Shown one piece after another: positions 24,094 through 32,777 of a DNA stretch of 64,000 nucleotides. Source of the stretch: UBA1081 sp045636025. Lineage in GTDB: Bacteria > Bacillota > Clostridia > Oscillospirales > Acutalibacteraceae. The stretch's first letter is position 1. Every line of letters begins with the position of its first letter. The position numbers and the translations under genes are program-made. The notes beneath the pieces were generated by a model, which was given only the letters and a program-made list of their open reading frames with translations, was not told where the DNA came from and made no database searches. The stretch is taken from NCBI GenBank assembly GCA_045636025.1, contig JAZTWP010000088.1, positions 1 to 64,000 on the forward strand, given 5' to 3'.

Positions 24094-24903
24094 ATGTCCG
24101 ATATTTATAATTCAATATGTATAACAAGTGTCCCTGCAACTGTCTGTAAGCTATTTGGTCTTGAGCCTTACAAAGATTTTGCAGATTCAAACAGTCTTAT
24201 AACAAAACTGGCAGAAAAAAAGCTTTGCGGAAGAAACATTGACAGAGCCGTTCTTTATAATCCTGACGCAGTGGCTCTCTGGCTTTATCAGAAATACACA
24301 GAGATGTTTGCAGATGCGGCTGCTGCATCTGACCTTGCGATTCCGATGCTTTCTGTTATGCCAAGCGTAACTCCGGTATGTTTTGCATCAATGTATACAG
24401 GTGTTATGCCTGACATTCATGGCATTAAAAAATATGAAAAGCCCGTTCTTAAAACAGAAACTCTTTTTGACCATTTTATCAACGCAGGTAAAAAGTGTGC
24501 AATCGTTTCAACATCACGTGACAGCATTTCAATGATTTTCCTCGAGAGAGAAATGGATTATTTCATCTATGACTCTGTTGAAGATGTCAACACAAAAGCT
24601 CTTGAGCTGATTAAAGAAGACTGCTATGACCTGATTGTTATATACAACGGCAATTACGATGGTACAATGCACAAGACAGGCACAGAAGCTCCTGAAGCAA
24701 TAACTGCACTCAGACACAATATAGATTTTTATTCAGAACTTGTTGAGAATATCACAAACGAATGGAAAAATCACGATGTTTTCTGCGGATTTATGCCTGA
24801 CCACGGCTGCCACGATATTGACGGAGACTGCGGCTCTCACGGTCTTGATATGGAAGAGGATATGAACATTATCCATTTCTATAAAATCATCACAAAAGAA
24901 TAA
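24094..24903 (+). CDS. Alkaline-phosphatase-superfamily phosphodiesterase/phosphatase
   Basis: 269 residues. The nucleophile region MPSVTPVCFASMYTG (Thr near residue 92) followed by PDIHGIKKYEKP, the metal site NYDGTMHKTG (about 187) and the late PDHGCHDIDG (about 234) are the pattern of nucleotide pyrophosphatase/phosphodiesterase-like members of the superfamily. No signal peptide, so it is cytosolic. The substrate is not known. GAGGTAACGCAAT precedes the ATG. Single gene with its own promoter and a terminator shared in position with the convergent glpK end. Confidence 0.75.
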   Translation: MSDIYNSICITSVPATVCKLFGLEPYKDFADSNSLITKLAEKKLCGRNIDRAVLYNPDAVALWLYQKYTEMFADAAAASDLAIPMLSVMPSVTPVCFASMYTGVMPDIHGIKKYEKPVLKTETLFDHFINAGKKCAIVSTSRDSISMIFLEREMDYFIYDSVEDVNTKALELIKEDCYDLIVIYNGNYDGTMHKTGTEAPEAITALRHNIDFYSELVENITNEWKNHDVFCGFMPDHGCHDIDGDCGSHGLDMEEDMNIIHFYKIITKE

Positions 24904-24919
24904 AAAAACCAACAAAATT

Positions 24920-24958
24920 GAGCTGTAAACATCACGGTGTTCACAGCTCTCATTTTTT
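24920..24958 (+). terminator. Terminator after the phosphatase-superfamily gene
   Basis: GAGCTGT (24920-24926) with ACAGCTC (24943-24949), inner ACA/GTG pairing, then ATTTTTTAT. Confidence 0.75.
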
Positions 24959-26474
24959 ATTCTTCTGACCAGTTCATTGAACGTTTTACGGCTTTTTTCC
25001 AGCCTGCATAGATTATGTCTCTTTCTTCCTTGCGAAGCTGAGGCACGAATTCGTGAGAAACTTCTCTGATTTTTTCAATTTCTGCTCTGCCTGACCAGAA
25101 ACCTACCGCAAGACCTGCACAGTATGCCGCACCAAGAGCTGTTGTTTCAACAACTTTAGGACGATTAACTGTTGTGCCTATCATATTCGCCTGAATCTGC
25201 ATCATAATATCACTTACGCTTGCACCACCGTCAACACGAAGTTCTGTAAGATCAATATCTGAGTCAGCTTTCATAGCTTCAAGAAGGTCTGTCATCTGGA
25301 ATGCAATACTCTCAAGAACGGCTCTTGCAAAGTGCTGCTGATTTGCGCCTCTTGTGATGCCGACAATTGTACCTCTTGCGTATGCGTCCCAGTAAGGAGC
25401 ACCGAGACCTGTGAATGCAGGCACAAAGTAGATTCCGTTTGAGTCGGGAACACTTTCTGCAAGTCTGTCGCACTCGGGAGCAGATTTGATCATCCTGAGT
25501 TCATCACGGAGCCACTGGATAACAGAACCTGCGTTGAATGCAGAACCTTCAATACAATACTCTACTCTGCCGTCGATACCCCATGCAATACCTGTGAGAA
25601 GATTATTCTCTGATTTTACACGCTTACCACCGGTATTCATAAGAAGGAAACAACCTGTGCCGTAAGTATTCTTTGCCTGACCGGGACGGAAGCAAGCCTG
25701 ACCGAAAAGTGCCGCCTGCTGGTCACCGATAGCACCTGAAATGGGAATACCTGCAAGAGATTCAAGACCGGGGATGCCGGATGCAACTTCACCGTAAACC
25801 TGACTTGAGGGAACAACTTCAGGGAGAATTTCAACGGGAATACCAAGGCTTTCACAGAGGTATTCATCCCAACAGAGCTTGTCAACATCAAAAAGCATTG
25901 TTCTCCAGGCATTTGAATAGTCTGTTACGTGAACTTTGCCGCCTGTAAGTTTCCAGATAAGCCATGTTTCGATTGTGCCGAAAAGAAGATTACCCTTTGA
26001 TGCAACTTCCCTTGCCTTTTCACAGTTATCAAGAATCCATTTGATTTTTGTTGCGGAGAAATAAGCATCAACAACAAGCCCTGTGTGCTCTTTTATGTAT
26101 TCACGGAGTTCATCGTCTTCATTGATACGTTTTGCCATATCTGCAGTTCTTCTGCACTGCCACACAACTGCATTGTAAACGGGTTCACCAGTAGTTTTAT
26201 CCCACAGAACTGTTGTTTCACGCTGATTTGTGATACCGATTGCGGCAATTTCTCTTGCCTCAACACCGCCCACAATAAGAGTATCTGCAATGGCTCTGTA
26301 TTCTGTTCTGAGAATTTCGAGAGGGTCGTGTTCAACCCAGCCCGGCTTGGGATAAATCTGAGTGAACTCAAACTGAGCCTTTGATTTTATCTGACCTTGT
26401 TTATCAAAAAGAATTGCTCTTGAACTGGTTGTACCCTGATCAAGAGAAAGAACATATTTTTTATCGGAATTCAT
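24957..26474 (-). CDS. glpK: Glycerol kinase
   Basis: 505 residues, full length for the FGGY family. SLDQGTTSSRAILFDKQG near the N-terminus, WQCRRTADM, YFSATKIKWILDN, GAIGDQQAALFGQ and RVDGGASVSDIMMQIQA are near-exact glycerol kinase segments. It phosphorylates glycerol to glycerol-3-phosphate with ATP. No glpF or glpD is adjacent; the glycerophosphodiesterase at 15902 feeds the same pool but is 8 kb away. It has a consensus promoter upstream and RBS AGGGAGTG. Confidence 0.97.
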   Translation of the reverse strand: MNSDKKYVLSLDQGTTSSRAILFDKQGQIKSKAQFEFTQIYPKPGWVEHDPLEILRTEYRAIADTLIVGGVEAREIAAIGITNQRETTVLWDKTTGEPVYNAVVWQCRRTADMAKRINEDDELREYIKEHTGLVVDAYFSATKIKWILDNCEKAREVASKGNLLFGTIETWLIWKLTGGKVHVTDYSNAWRTMLFDVDKLCWDEYLCESLGIPVEILPEVVPSSQVYGEVASGIPGLESLAGIPISGAIGDQQAALFGQACFRPGQAKNTYGTGCFLLMNTGGKRVKSENNLLTGIAWGIDGRVEYCIEGSAFNAGSVIQWLRDELRMIKSAPECDRLAESVPDSNGIYFVPAFTGLGAPYWDAYARGTIVGITRGANQQHFARAVLESIAFQMTDLLEAMKADSDIDLTELRVDGGASVSDIMMQIQANMIGTTVNRPKVVETTALGAAYCAGLAVGFWSGRAEIEKIREVSHEFVPQLRKEERDIIYAGWKKAVKRSMNWSEE

Positions 26475-26507
26475 AAAAATTCACTCCCTGATTAATTATC
26501 TTTATAT

Positions 26508-26536
26508 ATTTTACACTAAACATTCACAGGTGTCAA
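26508..26536 (-). promoter_or_regulatory. Promoter of glpK
   Basis: Minus strand: TTGACA (26536-26531), 17 bases, TAAAAT (26513-26508), 33 bases before the ATG. Confidence 0.75.
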
Positions 26537-26616
26537 GACAGAAGCGTCGGATATTTATTAAGCCCGTAAGGGGAGCCATTGGTCGTCCGTTGTTTGCAGA
26601 AATCAAAATATATACA

Positions 26617-26720
26617 GTAGGGGCGTTAACCTAACGCCCGCACACGAAGTGCGTTTTCCATAAGGAAAAGAACGGCAATGCGGTTCTGCTTCGCAGCGGG
26701 CGATGAATCATCGCCCCTAC
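26617..26720. repeat. MITE-like repeat with GTAGGGGCG ends
   Basis: A 104-bp unit bounded by GTAGGGGCG (26617-26625) and CGCCCCTAC (26712-26720). Each end region is itself a hairpin: GGGCGTTA-acc-TAACGCCC at the left and a GGGCGATGA/TCATCGCCC palindrome at the right. GC content is far above the surrounding DNA. Units with these ends recur in intergenic DNA of many gut Firmicutes. No coding capacity. Confidence 0.7.
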
Positions 26721-26749
26721 CGTCCTGATTCCAATTTCAGTAAAAAAAA

Positions 26750-26828
26750 TGTAGGGATCGATGCCCACATCGTTCCGTCCCAAGCTTACATCAGACCTCG
26801 CGGAGCGATGTGGTCATCGCTCCCTACA
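26750..26828. repeat. Second MITE-like repeat with TGTAGGGA ends
   Basis: A 79-bp imperfect palindrome: TGTAGGGA (26750-26757) with TCCCTACA (26821-26828), and inside GATGCCCACATCG against CGATGTGGTCATC. It is followed by an AT-rich tail of TTAATTACGAATTACG-like units to 26862, often seen beside such repeats. The stretch 26475-26616 has only the glpK promoter and nothing else recognised. Confidence 0.65.
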
Positions 26829-26862
26829 TTAATTATTAATTACGAATTACGCATTACGAATT

Positions 26863-26894
26863 AAAAAAAGCCGCCCGCATCTGCGAACGACTTT
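26863..26894 (-). terminator. Terminator of the TIR-protein gene
   Basis: A 13-bp stem on the minus strand with four G-U pairs (26894-26882 with 26879-26867), then a T run; it begins 38 bases after the stop at 26932. Confidence 0.7.
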
Positions 26895-26931
26895 TAATTG
26901 GCAAATAAATTCAGTTGTTTTTTAGATACAC

Positions 26932-29337
26932 TTAACCGTTCAGATCAACCCATAATGCCGGGCGGACGGCACCATAAATGTAGCCGATACCATTGCCATC
27001 ACTGTATATATCGCCGTCATAGTTGACTCTGGCGACATGATTCTGACGTGCGCCGGGCGACCGCAGCCACCACCAGCAGTTGCCGTTATTACTATTAACA
27101 TACGCTCCGTTAGAAACTGCATACTCCGTAGCCTCACACTGTTTTTCGCTATTGGAGCTGAAGTATTTATTAGCTTCCGTAATGCTGAGCAAAAATACCT
27201 GATCCTGCGTTGCATTACCGGGATTTGTACTGTAATCAGGATTTTTATCTGCCGTTACCGTAACAGCAGGAATCATAGCTTTTCCATCAGCAGAAAAAGC
27301 AGTATTTATAAAATCATTATTGAGCCATTCGCGAAGTTTACAGGTCTCCCATGTTACAGCAGTAATCTCGTTACCGTATTCTTTGCAATCAAGAGCATAC
27401 CTGCTGATTAACAATGATTTACCGTCTTTCACTTCAAGAACAATCCATTCAATGTCTTCTTTACCGTTTGAAGTATTATTGTCTTGTTCATATGAGCCAA
27501 AATACACATGGTCACCGACCTTAGCAGATTTAATGTCTACTATTTTCACTTCCGAAGAAGGCGCAGTTGTTACAACATTTGCACTGTCGGTAAAATCATT
27601 TGAGCCAGTCGTTGAATCACCCGGTGTATATCCGTTTGCGGTTGTCGCCACAGTGCTTGCGGGCGATACGGGAGTAGCTGAAACTTCAGGAGCTTTAGTA
27701 TTTTTCACTATGGCATTAATACCAACTATCGCAACAACAATCACAATAAGTGCAACAGGAATCATCACTATTTTTTTGACAAGATTAGATACTTTTGCAC
27801 TTTTTTTCAATGAATCACACTGTGCTGCTTTTTCGTCTGCATCACGCCAGCCGGATATTGACTCAAAAGCCTTTTTTGCAGATTCAATCTGAGTCACATC
27901 ATCACTTAACATAGCTCGTGAAGCAGTTTCATAAATATTATCTTTTCTTGCAACTTCAGCCTTTTTCATACATTCCTCGGCAAGCTTTGATGCATCTTTC
28001 CAGCCTGAAAGTTGATTGAATATTTTCGCCGCATCGTTGAACTGAATCTGAGTTCTTGCAGAGTTCATCTTTTTTACCGCGTCGTTATAAAGCGCAGTGT
28101 TTTTGTCATTATAACTTTTCTCATTAATATAGTTATTATATTCCGAAAGCTCTTCAACAAGTGATGCATCGGCAAAAAGCTTAAGCTTTTTGAAATTGTT
28201 TGAGTTCTCAAAAGATTTCTTTAAGTTTCTGAGACTTTCCTTTTCAGTGATTTTATATTCAATAAGAAGTTTGGCAAGATATACCTCAGCATTTTCGGGG
28301 TTAATATCAAGCACTTTTTCGCAGTATTTATCGGCATTTTTCCAATCGGAATCATAAATGAACATATACGCTCTTTTGACAAGAGCCTGAATATTCAACT
28401 CAGTGCCTGAGCCGTCAACTCCTATTGAATTGTTTTTATCTTTTCTAGGAATAATCTTCTCAATACCTCTCACAATATCCTGCACGGCACCGAGCTTGCC
28501 TAAATCCTGCGCCTGAAGAGCTTTGAATTCCTCCGGCATATCGTAAGCATCAATATCCCTGAAGCAAGGGATAAGCACCTTTGATTTATCCTTTGCCATA
28601 AGTTTTAAGAATCTTGACCACTCATTCTTTACCCATACAGAGTGGAAATACTCAAATTTTGTGCCTACAGAAAGCATAACCTTTGCACTGTTGAGAGCCG
28701 CAAATATGTAAGGCTCATACTGTCTGCCGAGCTTATCTTCAAGTGATACTCTTGAGAAAAATACGTTGAAGCCTTTTGCCGTGAGTGCGTCATAAATATC
28801 ATAGGCAAGAACGCTGTCAACGGTTCTTTGACCGTTTTCGTCTGTTTCCTTGTAGCAGATAAAAACGTCATAAGGCTTTTCATTTTTACTGACAGCAAGA
28901 ATCTCCTGCATAATGCGGTCAATTTCTCTTGCTTCGTCACGATATATCTTCTGTGCCACAACATCTGCATATTCAAGAGCAAGCTCAAAATTCTCATCCT
29001 TCTGAAGACTTTCAAATGATGCTCTGTGACAGGTAGGTATTTTCTTTGCGGTTGCGGGATCGTCAACATATTCAATACCGTAATTACAAAGGCAGAGTCC
29101 CCAATAGGCTTCTGATTCTTCAGGAAATTCTGCAATTATGCTTTCATAGATACTTGCAGACTTATCAAACTCACTTGCCATACGGAGTCTGTTTGCACGG
29201 TTAAAAAGATTGACTTTCTTTTCATTATCAGGATTCGGCACCGTCTGTTTTGTGCCGCAATATTCACATTCAACTACCTTGACTTCTTCTGCTATGTCAA
29301 GGTCGCCGCCGCACATTTTACACTTAAAAATAGCCAT
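26932..29337 (-). CDS. Membrane-spanning TIR protein: zinc ribbon - TIR - TPR - TM - DUF6273-like
   Basis: 801 residues from the ATG at 29337 behind AGGAGA. Order of parts: a zinc ribbon (CKMCGG and CEYCG, residues 5-30); a helical region; a TIR domain (about 155-290) starting YDVFICYKETDENG, with FFSRVSLEDKLG as the BB-loop region and SVWVKNEWSRF holding the Glu placed like the NADase catalytic residue; TPR-like helices (about 320-505); one membrane helix (about 520-543); a Ser/Thr/Pro linker; and an outside domain (about 600-801) with VYFGSYEQ, EWIVLEV, LREWLNN and WWWLRSPG, the DUF6273 pattern related to formylglycine-enzyme/C-lectin folds. The topology would put TIR inside and DUF6273 outside. 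The role (sensor, defence or signalling) is unknown. Confidence 0.8.
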   Translation of the reverse strand: MAIFKCKMCGGDLDIAEEVKVVECEYCGTKQTVPNPDNEKKVNLFNRANRLRMASEFDKSASIYESIIAEFPEESEAYWGLCLCNYGIEYVDDPATAKKIPTCHRASFESLQKDENFELALEYADVVAQKIYRDEAREIDRIMQEILAVSKNEKPYDVFICYKETDENGQRTVDSVLAYDIYDALTAKGFNVFFSRVSLEDKLGRQYEPYIFAALNSAKVMLSVGTKFEYFHSVWVKNEWSRFLKLMAKDKSKVLIPCFRDIDAYDMPEEFKALQAQDLGKLGAVQDIVRGIEKIIPRKDKNNSIGVDGSGTELNIQALVKRAYMFIYDSDWKNADKYCEKVLDINPENAEVYLAKLLIEYKITEKESLRNLKKSFENSNNFKKLKLFADASLVEELSEYNNYINEKSYNDKNTALYNDAVKKMNSARTQIQFNDAAKIFNQLSGWKDASKLAEECMKKAEVARKDNIYETASRAMLSDDVTQIESAKKAFESISGWRDADEKAAQCDSLKKSAKVSNLVKKIVMIPVALIVIVVAIVGINAIVKNTKAPEVSATPVSPASTVATTANGYTPGDSTTGSNDFTDSANVVTTAPSSEVKIVDIKSAKVGDHVYFGSYEQDNNTSNGKEDIEWIVLEVKDGKSLLISRYALDCKEYGNEITAVTWETCKLREWLNNDFINTAFSADGKAMIPAVTVTADKNPDYSTNPGNATQDQVFLLSITEANKYFSSNSEKQCEATEYAVSNGAYVNSNNGNCWWWLRSPGARQNHVARVNYDGDIYSDGNGIGYIYGAVRPALWVDLNG

Positions 29338-29374
29338 AACTATATCTCCTGTTATTTCAAGCAATATATATTTT

Positions 29375-29403
29375 ATAATATATCTTTTTCAATGTAATGT
29401 CAA
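29375..29403 (-). promoter_or_regulatory. Promoter of the TIR-protein gene
   Basis: Minus strand: TTGACA (29403-29398), 17 bases, TATTAT (29380-29375). Confidence 0.65.
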
Positions 29404-29508
29404 TTGTAAAAAAATTTGCGGAAAATTTCGGAACTTCTGCTATGGTGATTTCTAAAGTGTCAGGTTTAATTTGTCGTGTAAAGATGTCGACAAATTCTGG
29501 TTTATTGC

Positions 29509-29539
29509 AAAAAAACGGGCACCCGTCGGGGTACCCGTT
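29509..29539 (-). terminator. Terminator of the thyX-to-clp operon
   Basis: AACGGG-C-ACCC against GGGT-A-CCCGTT (29514-29539), followed on the minus strand by seven T. It starts five bases after the clp stop. Confidence 0.85.
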
Positions 29540-29543
29540 AATC

Positions 29544-31880
29544 TTAAGCTTTATTGCAGAAAATCTTTCCGTCTTCTGCTGTGACATTGATTTTATCAAT
29601 GCTCATATTTCTGTTTGCTATGATGATATTTGCAATCGCATCTTCAATATTCTTTCTGATTGCGATTCTGATATCTCTTGCGCCTCTTTCACCGCCTACT
29701 GCCATTTCTGCAACAACTGCGGGAACATTTTCTTCGATATTAAGAGTGATTCCCTTGTCACGGAGACCGGGCACAAGGTCTGAAATAAGAAGTGAAGCAA
29801 TCTTTGTGTAAGATTCTGTGTCAAGCTTATTGAACACAATAACTTCATCGACTCTGCCGATGAATTCGGGACGGAGGAATTCACGAAGTCCCTTCATTGC
29901 CTTATCTTTTGAAACATCGTTATCATTCTTGCCGAAGCCCATAGCACTTTCACGGTTCTGTGAGCCGGCATTTGAAGTCATAATGATGACTGTGTTTGAG
30001 AAGTCAACTGTTCTGCCCTGAGCATCACTTGTTTTGCCTTCGTCAAGAATCTGAAGAAGAATATTCATTACGTCAGGATGTGCCTTTTCGATTTCATCAA
30101 AAAGGATGACCGAATAGGGCTTTCTTCTGACCTTTTCTGTCAGCTGACCTGCTTCATCGTAGCCGACATATCCCGGAGGTGAACCGATAATTCTTGAAAC
30201 TGAATGCTTCTCCATAAACTCTGACATATCAAGTCTGATAAGAGTTTCGGGAGTGTCAAAAAGCTCGTTTGCAAGCTGTTTTACAAGCTCGGTTTTACCT
30301 ACACCTGTGGGGCCTACAAAAATGAATGATGCAGGTCTCTTCTGGGGATTAATCTGAATCTTATTTCTTCTGATTGCGGCTGAAACGGCTTCAACTGCTT
30401 CATCCTGACCGATAACTCTGGCTTTCAGATGAGCTTCCATATCGGCAAGTTTATCAAGGTCTGAATCGATAATTTTTCTTACGGGAATACCTGTCCATAA
30501 GTTGATAACTTTTGCAATATCATCTTCCGTAACATCATTATCTGACGCTTTTTCACGAAGAACGGGAAGTTCATTTTCAAGGTTCATAATTTCTGAACGA
30601 ACCTGTGCGAGTGCTTCATAATCAGGCTCTGCACCGTCTTCAGTCTGCATGAGTGATTCTTCCTGAGCCTTTAATTCATTGAGCTTATTTTCTGCAATTT
30701 CGCAGTCGCTTATAGCCTTGTTGCGAAGGTTTGCGCATGTGCATGCTTCGTCAAGAAGGTCAATAGCCTTGTCGGGAAGGAATCTGTCGTTGATGTATCT
30801 TTCTGAAAGAGTGACTGTCAGATAAAGAAGTCTGTCTGAAATTCTTACTCTGTGATACATTTCATAATAGCCCTTTATTCCCTGAAGCATTTTATATGCA
30901 TCGTCGATTGAAGGCTCCTCAACCTTTACGGGCTGGAAACGTCTTTCAAGAGCAGAATCTTTTTCGATATATTTTCTGTATTCTGTGAATGTTGTGGCAC
31001 CGATAACCTGAATTTCACCTCGTGAAAGTGCGGGTTTAAGAATGTTTGCGGCATTCATAGAACCTTCAGCATCGCCTGTGCCGACGAGATTATGGACTTC
31101 GTCAATGAAAAGGATAATGTTACCCTCTGCCTTTACTTCGTCAACAAGACCTTTTATACGGCTTTCAAACTGACCTCTGAACTGAGTGCCTGCAACAAGT
31201 GCTGTAAGGTCAAGAAGATGAAGCTCCTTGTCCTGAAGCTTTGCAGGAACGGCACCTGCGGCAATTTTAAGAGCAAGACCCTCTGCAATAGCTGTTTTAC
31301 CTACACCGGGTTCACCGATAAGACAAGGATTATTCTTTGTTCTTCTGCAAAGAATCTGTGTTACTCTGTAAATTTCATCATCTCTGCCGATGATTGCATC
31401 AATTTTTCCGTCACGAGCCTTTTTGGTAAGGTCAGTACAATAAAGTCCGAGGAATTTTCTCTGCTTTTCATTATTTGGAGCATGTTTCTTATCTTTGCCG
31501 AATCTCTTTTTTTTGCCGTTATCTTTCACCGCATCATTATCTGCTGAAACTGAATCATTTTCATCTTTTTTTGACATAGGCATACCGCCCATACCGTTCA
31601 TAAGCCCCTGCATAAACGGAAATGTTCCTGCACCGCCAAATTCAAAGCCGTCTGCATCGCCCATTGCATCCATAGCATCACCGAGCTGTTCGCTGACTGC
31701 CTCAACTTCTTCTTCAGTTATTCCCATTTTCTCCATAAACTGCTTTATGGGGCCGATATTCATATCCATTGCACATTTGAGGCAAAGACCTTCCTGAGTT
31801 GAGTCATCGCCCTGAATTTTTGATATGAACACAACTGCGGGTCTTTTACCGCATTTTGAGCATAACATATTACTGTTCAT
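29544..31880 (-). CDS. Clp-family AAA+ ATPase with McsA-like zinc finger at the N-terminus
   Basis: 778 residues. Two AAA+ modules are complete: Walker A GEPGVGKT (about 190) with FIDEVHNLVG, and GPTGVGKT (about 525) with LFDEIEKAHPDV, the latter part of a ClpC/ClpE-like unfoldase. In place of the usual Clp-N repeats, residues 5-40 have CSKCGKRPAVVFI and LCLKCA, a four-cysteine finger like that of McsA, followed by an acidic Gly/Met-rich linker. ClpE also carries a zinc finger, so this may be a ClpE-type chaperone. It would unfold proteins for ClpP or refold aggregates. Its start overlaps the end of hslO by 11 bases; last gene of the operon. Confidence 0.9.
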   Translation of the reverse strand: MNSNMLCSKCGKRPAVVFISKIQGDDSTQEGLCLKCAMDMNIGPIKQFMEKMGITEEEVEAVSEQLGDAMDAMGDADGFEFGGAGTFPFMQGLMNGMGGMPMSKKDENDSVSADNDAVKDNGKKKRFGKDKKHAPNNEKQRKFLGLYCTDLTKKARDGKIDAIIGRDDEIYRVTQILCRRTKNNPCLIGEPGVGKTAIAEGLALKIAAGAVPAKLQDKELHLLDLTALVAGTQFRGQFESRIKGLVDEVKAEGNIILFIDEVHNLVGTGDAEGSMNAANILKPALSRGEIQVIGATTFTEYRKYIEKDSALERRFQPVKVEEPSIDDAYKMLQGIKGYYEMYHRVRISDRLLYLTVTLSERYINDRFLPDKAIDLLDEACTCANLRNKAISDCEIAENKLNELKAQEESLMQTEDGAEPDYEALAQVRSEIMNLENELPVLREKASDNDVTEDDIAKVINLWTGIPVRKIIDSDLDKLADMEAHLKARVIGQDEAVEAVSAAIRRNKIQINPQKRPASFIFVGPTGVGKTELVKQLANELFDTPETLIRLDMSEFMEKHSVSRIIGSPPGYVGYDEAGQLTEKVRRKPYSVILFDEIEKAHPDVMNILLQILDEGKTSDAQGRTVDFSNTVIIMTSNAGSQNRESAMGFGKNDNDVSKDKAMKGLREFLRPEFIGRVDEVIVFNKLDTESYTKIASLLISDLVPGLRDKGITLNIEENVPAVVAEMAVGGERGARDIRIAIRKNIEDAIANIIIANRNMSIDKINVTAEDGKIFCNKA

Positions 31881-32763
31881 CTATATTCTCCTGTGAATCT
31901 TCTATAAGTTTAAGAATGTCCTTACCTGTGAATCTGTAAGCCTTGTTGCAGAACTGACATTTTACTTCTGTTATGGGGTCGTTTGCCATATCAAGAAGTT
32001 CCTCTCTGCCTGCTGAAATAAGCGCTGTCTGAACTCTTTCAACAGAACAGTCACATTTATATTCGGGATACATAACATCAAGCTCCTGAATATCAAATGA
32101 AGGAAGGACTTTTTTGCATATTTCTGTGGGTGTGAGACCGTCTGTAAGCATTTTTGTGACAGAATCGATGCCTTGTATATCCTGCTCAACTTTGTCGATT
32201 ACGCTGTCATCAGCTGTGGGAAGAAGCTGGATAAGGAATCCGCCTGCTGTGAGCACTGTGCCGTCCTGAGCCACAAGAACACCGAGACCGCATACTGAAG
32301 GTGTCTGTTCGCTTGCAGCAAAATATGCGGTTATATCTTCTGCGATTTCACCCGAAACGATGGGCACCTGGCCGACAAAAGGTTCTTTAAGACCAAGGTC
32401 CTTGATAACAGTAACAAAACCGTTTCTGCCAACTGCTCCGCCAACATCGAGCTTGCCTTTTTTATTGAGAGGAAGTTCAACATTACCGTCTACAACATAA
32501 CCCTTTACGTGACAAGAACTGTCTGCAACAGCAAGAACACTTCCTGCAGGACCTCCGCCGTTGATTTTAAGTGTCAATGTATCTTTTTTGCCTTTGAGCA
32601 TACTGCCCATCATTGCGCCTGCAGTGAGAAGTCTGCCGAGAGCTGCTGTACATACTTTTGATGTACCGTGTATTTCATAAGCGTCTGTGACAATATCTGT
32701 TGTATCACAAGCCATAATAAGAAGTGTACCGTCTTCTGAAATACATCTAACAAGTTTACCCAT
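31870..32763 (-). CDS. hslO: Hsp33 redox-regulated chaperonin
   Basis: 297 residues. The C-terminal redox switch CDC (about 238-240) and CQFC (about 271-274) bind zinc when reduced and form disulfides when oxidised, turning the chaperone on. VRCISEDGTLLIMACDTT, LGRLLTAGAMMG and INGGGPAGSVLAVAD are standard Hsp33 segments. It protects unfolded proteins during oxidative stress. The ATG has AGAGGT eight bases upstream and lies 14 bases after the methyltransferase stop. Confidence 0.95.
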   Translation of the reverse strand: MGKLVRCISEDGTLLIMACDTTDIVTDAYEIHGTSKVCTAALGRLLTAGAMMGSMLKGKKDTLTLKINGGGPAGSVLAVADSSCHVKGYVVDGNVELPLNKKGKLDVGGAVGRNGFVTVIKDLGLKEPFVGQVPIVSGEIAEDITAYFAASEQTPSVCGLGVLVAQDGTVLTAGGFLIQLLPTADDSVIDKVEQDIQGIDSVTKMLTDGLTPTEICKKVLPSFDIQELDVMYPEYKCDCSVERVQTALISAGREELLDMANDPITEVKCQFCNKAYRFTGKDILKLIEDSQENIDEQ

Positions 32764-32777
32764 TAAAATTTACCTCT

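Noticed and set aside
26085..26384. Plus-strand 99-aa protein within glpK
   Set aside because: Antisense shadow of a highly conserved enzyme; no ribosome site.
26475..26616. Riboswitch or leader RNA upstream of glpK
   Set aside because: The promoter lies 33 bases before the start, leaving no room for a structured leader; nothing recognisable further out.
27000..27200. Variable region of a diversity-generating retroelement in the DUF6273-like domain
   Set aside because: No second copy of this stretch with adenine changes and no matching RT nearby; the only RT is retron-type, 22 kb away.
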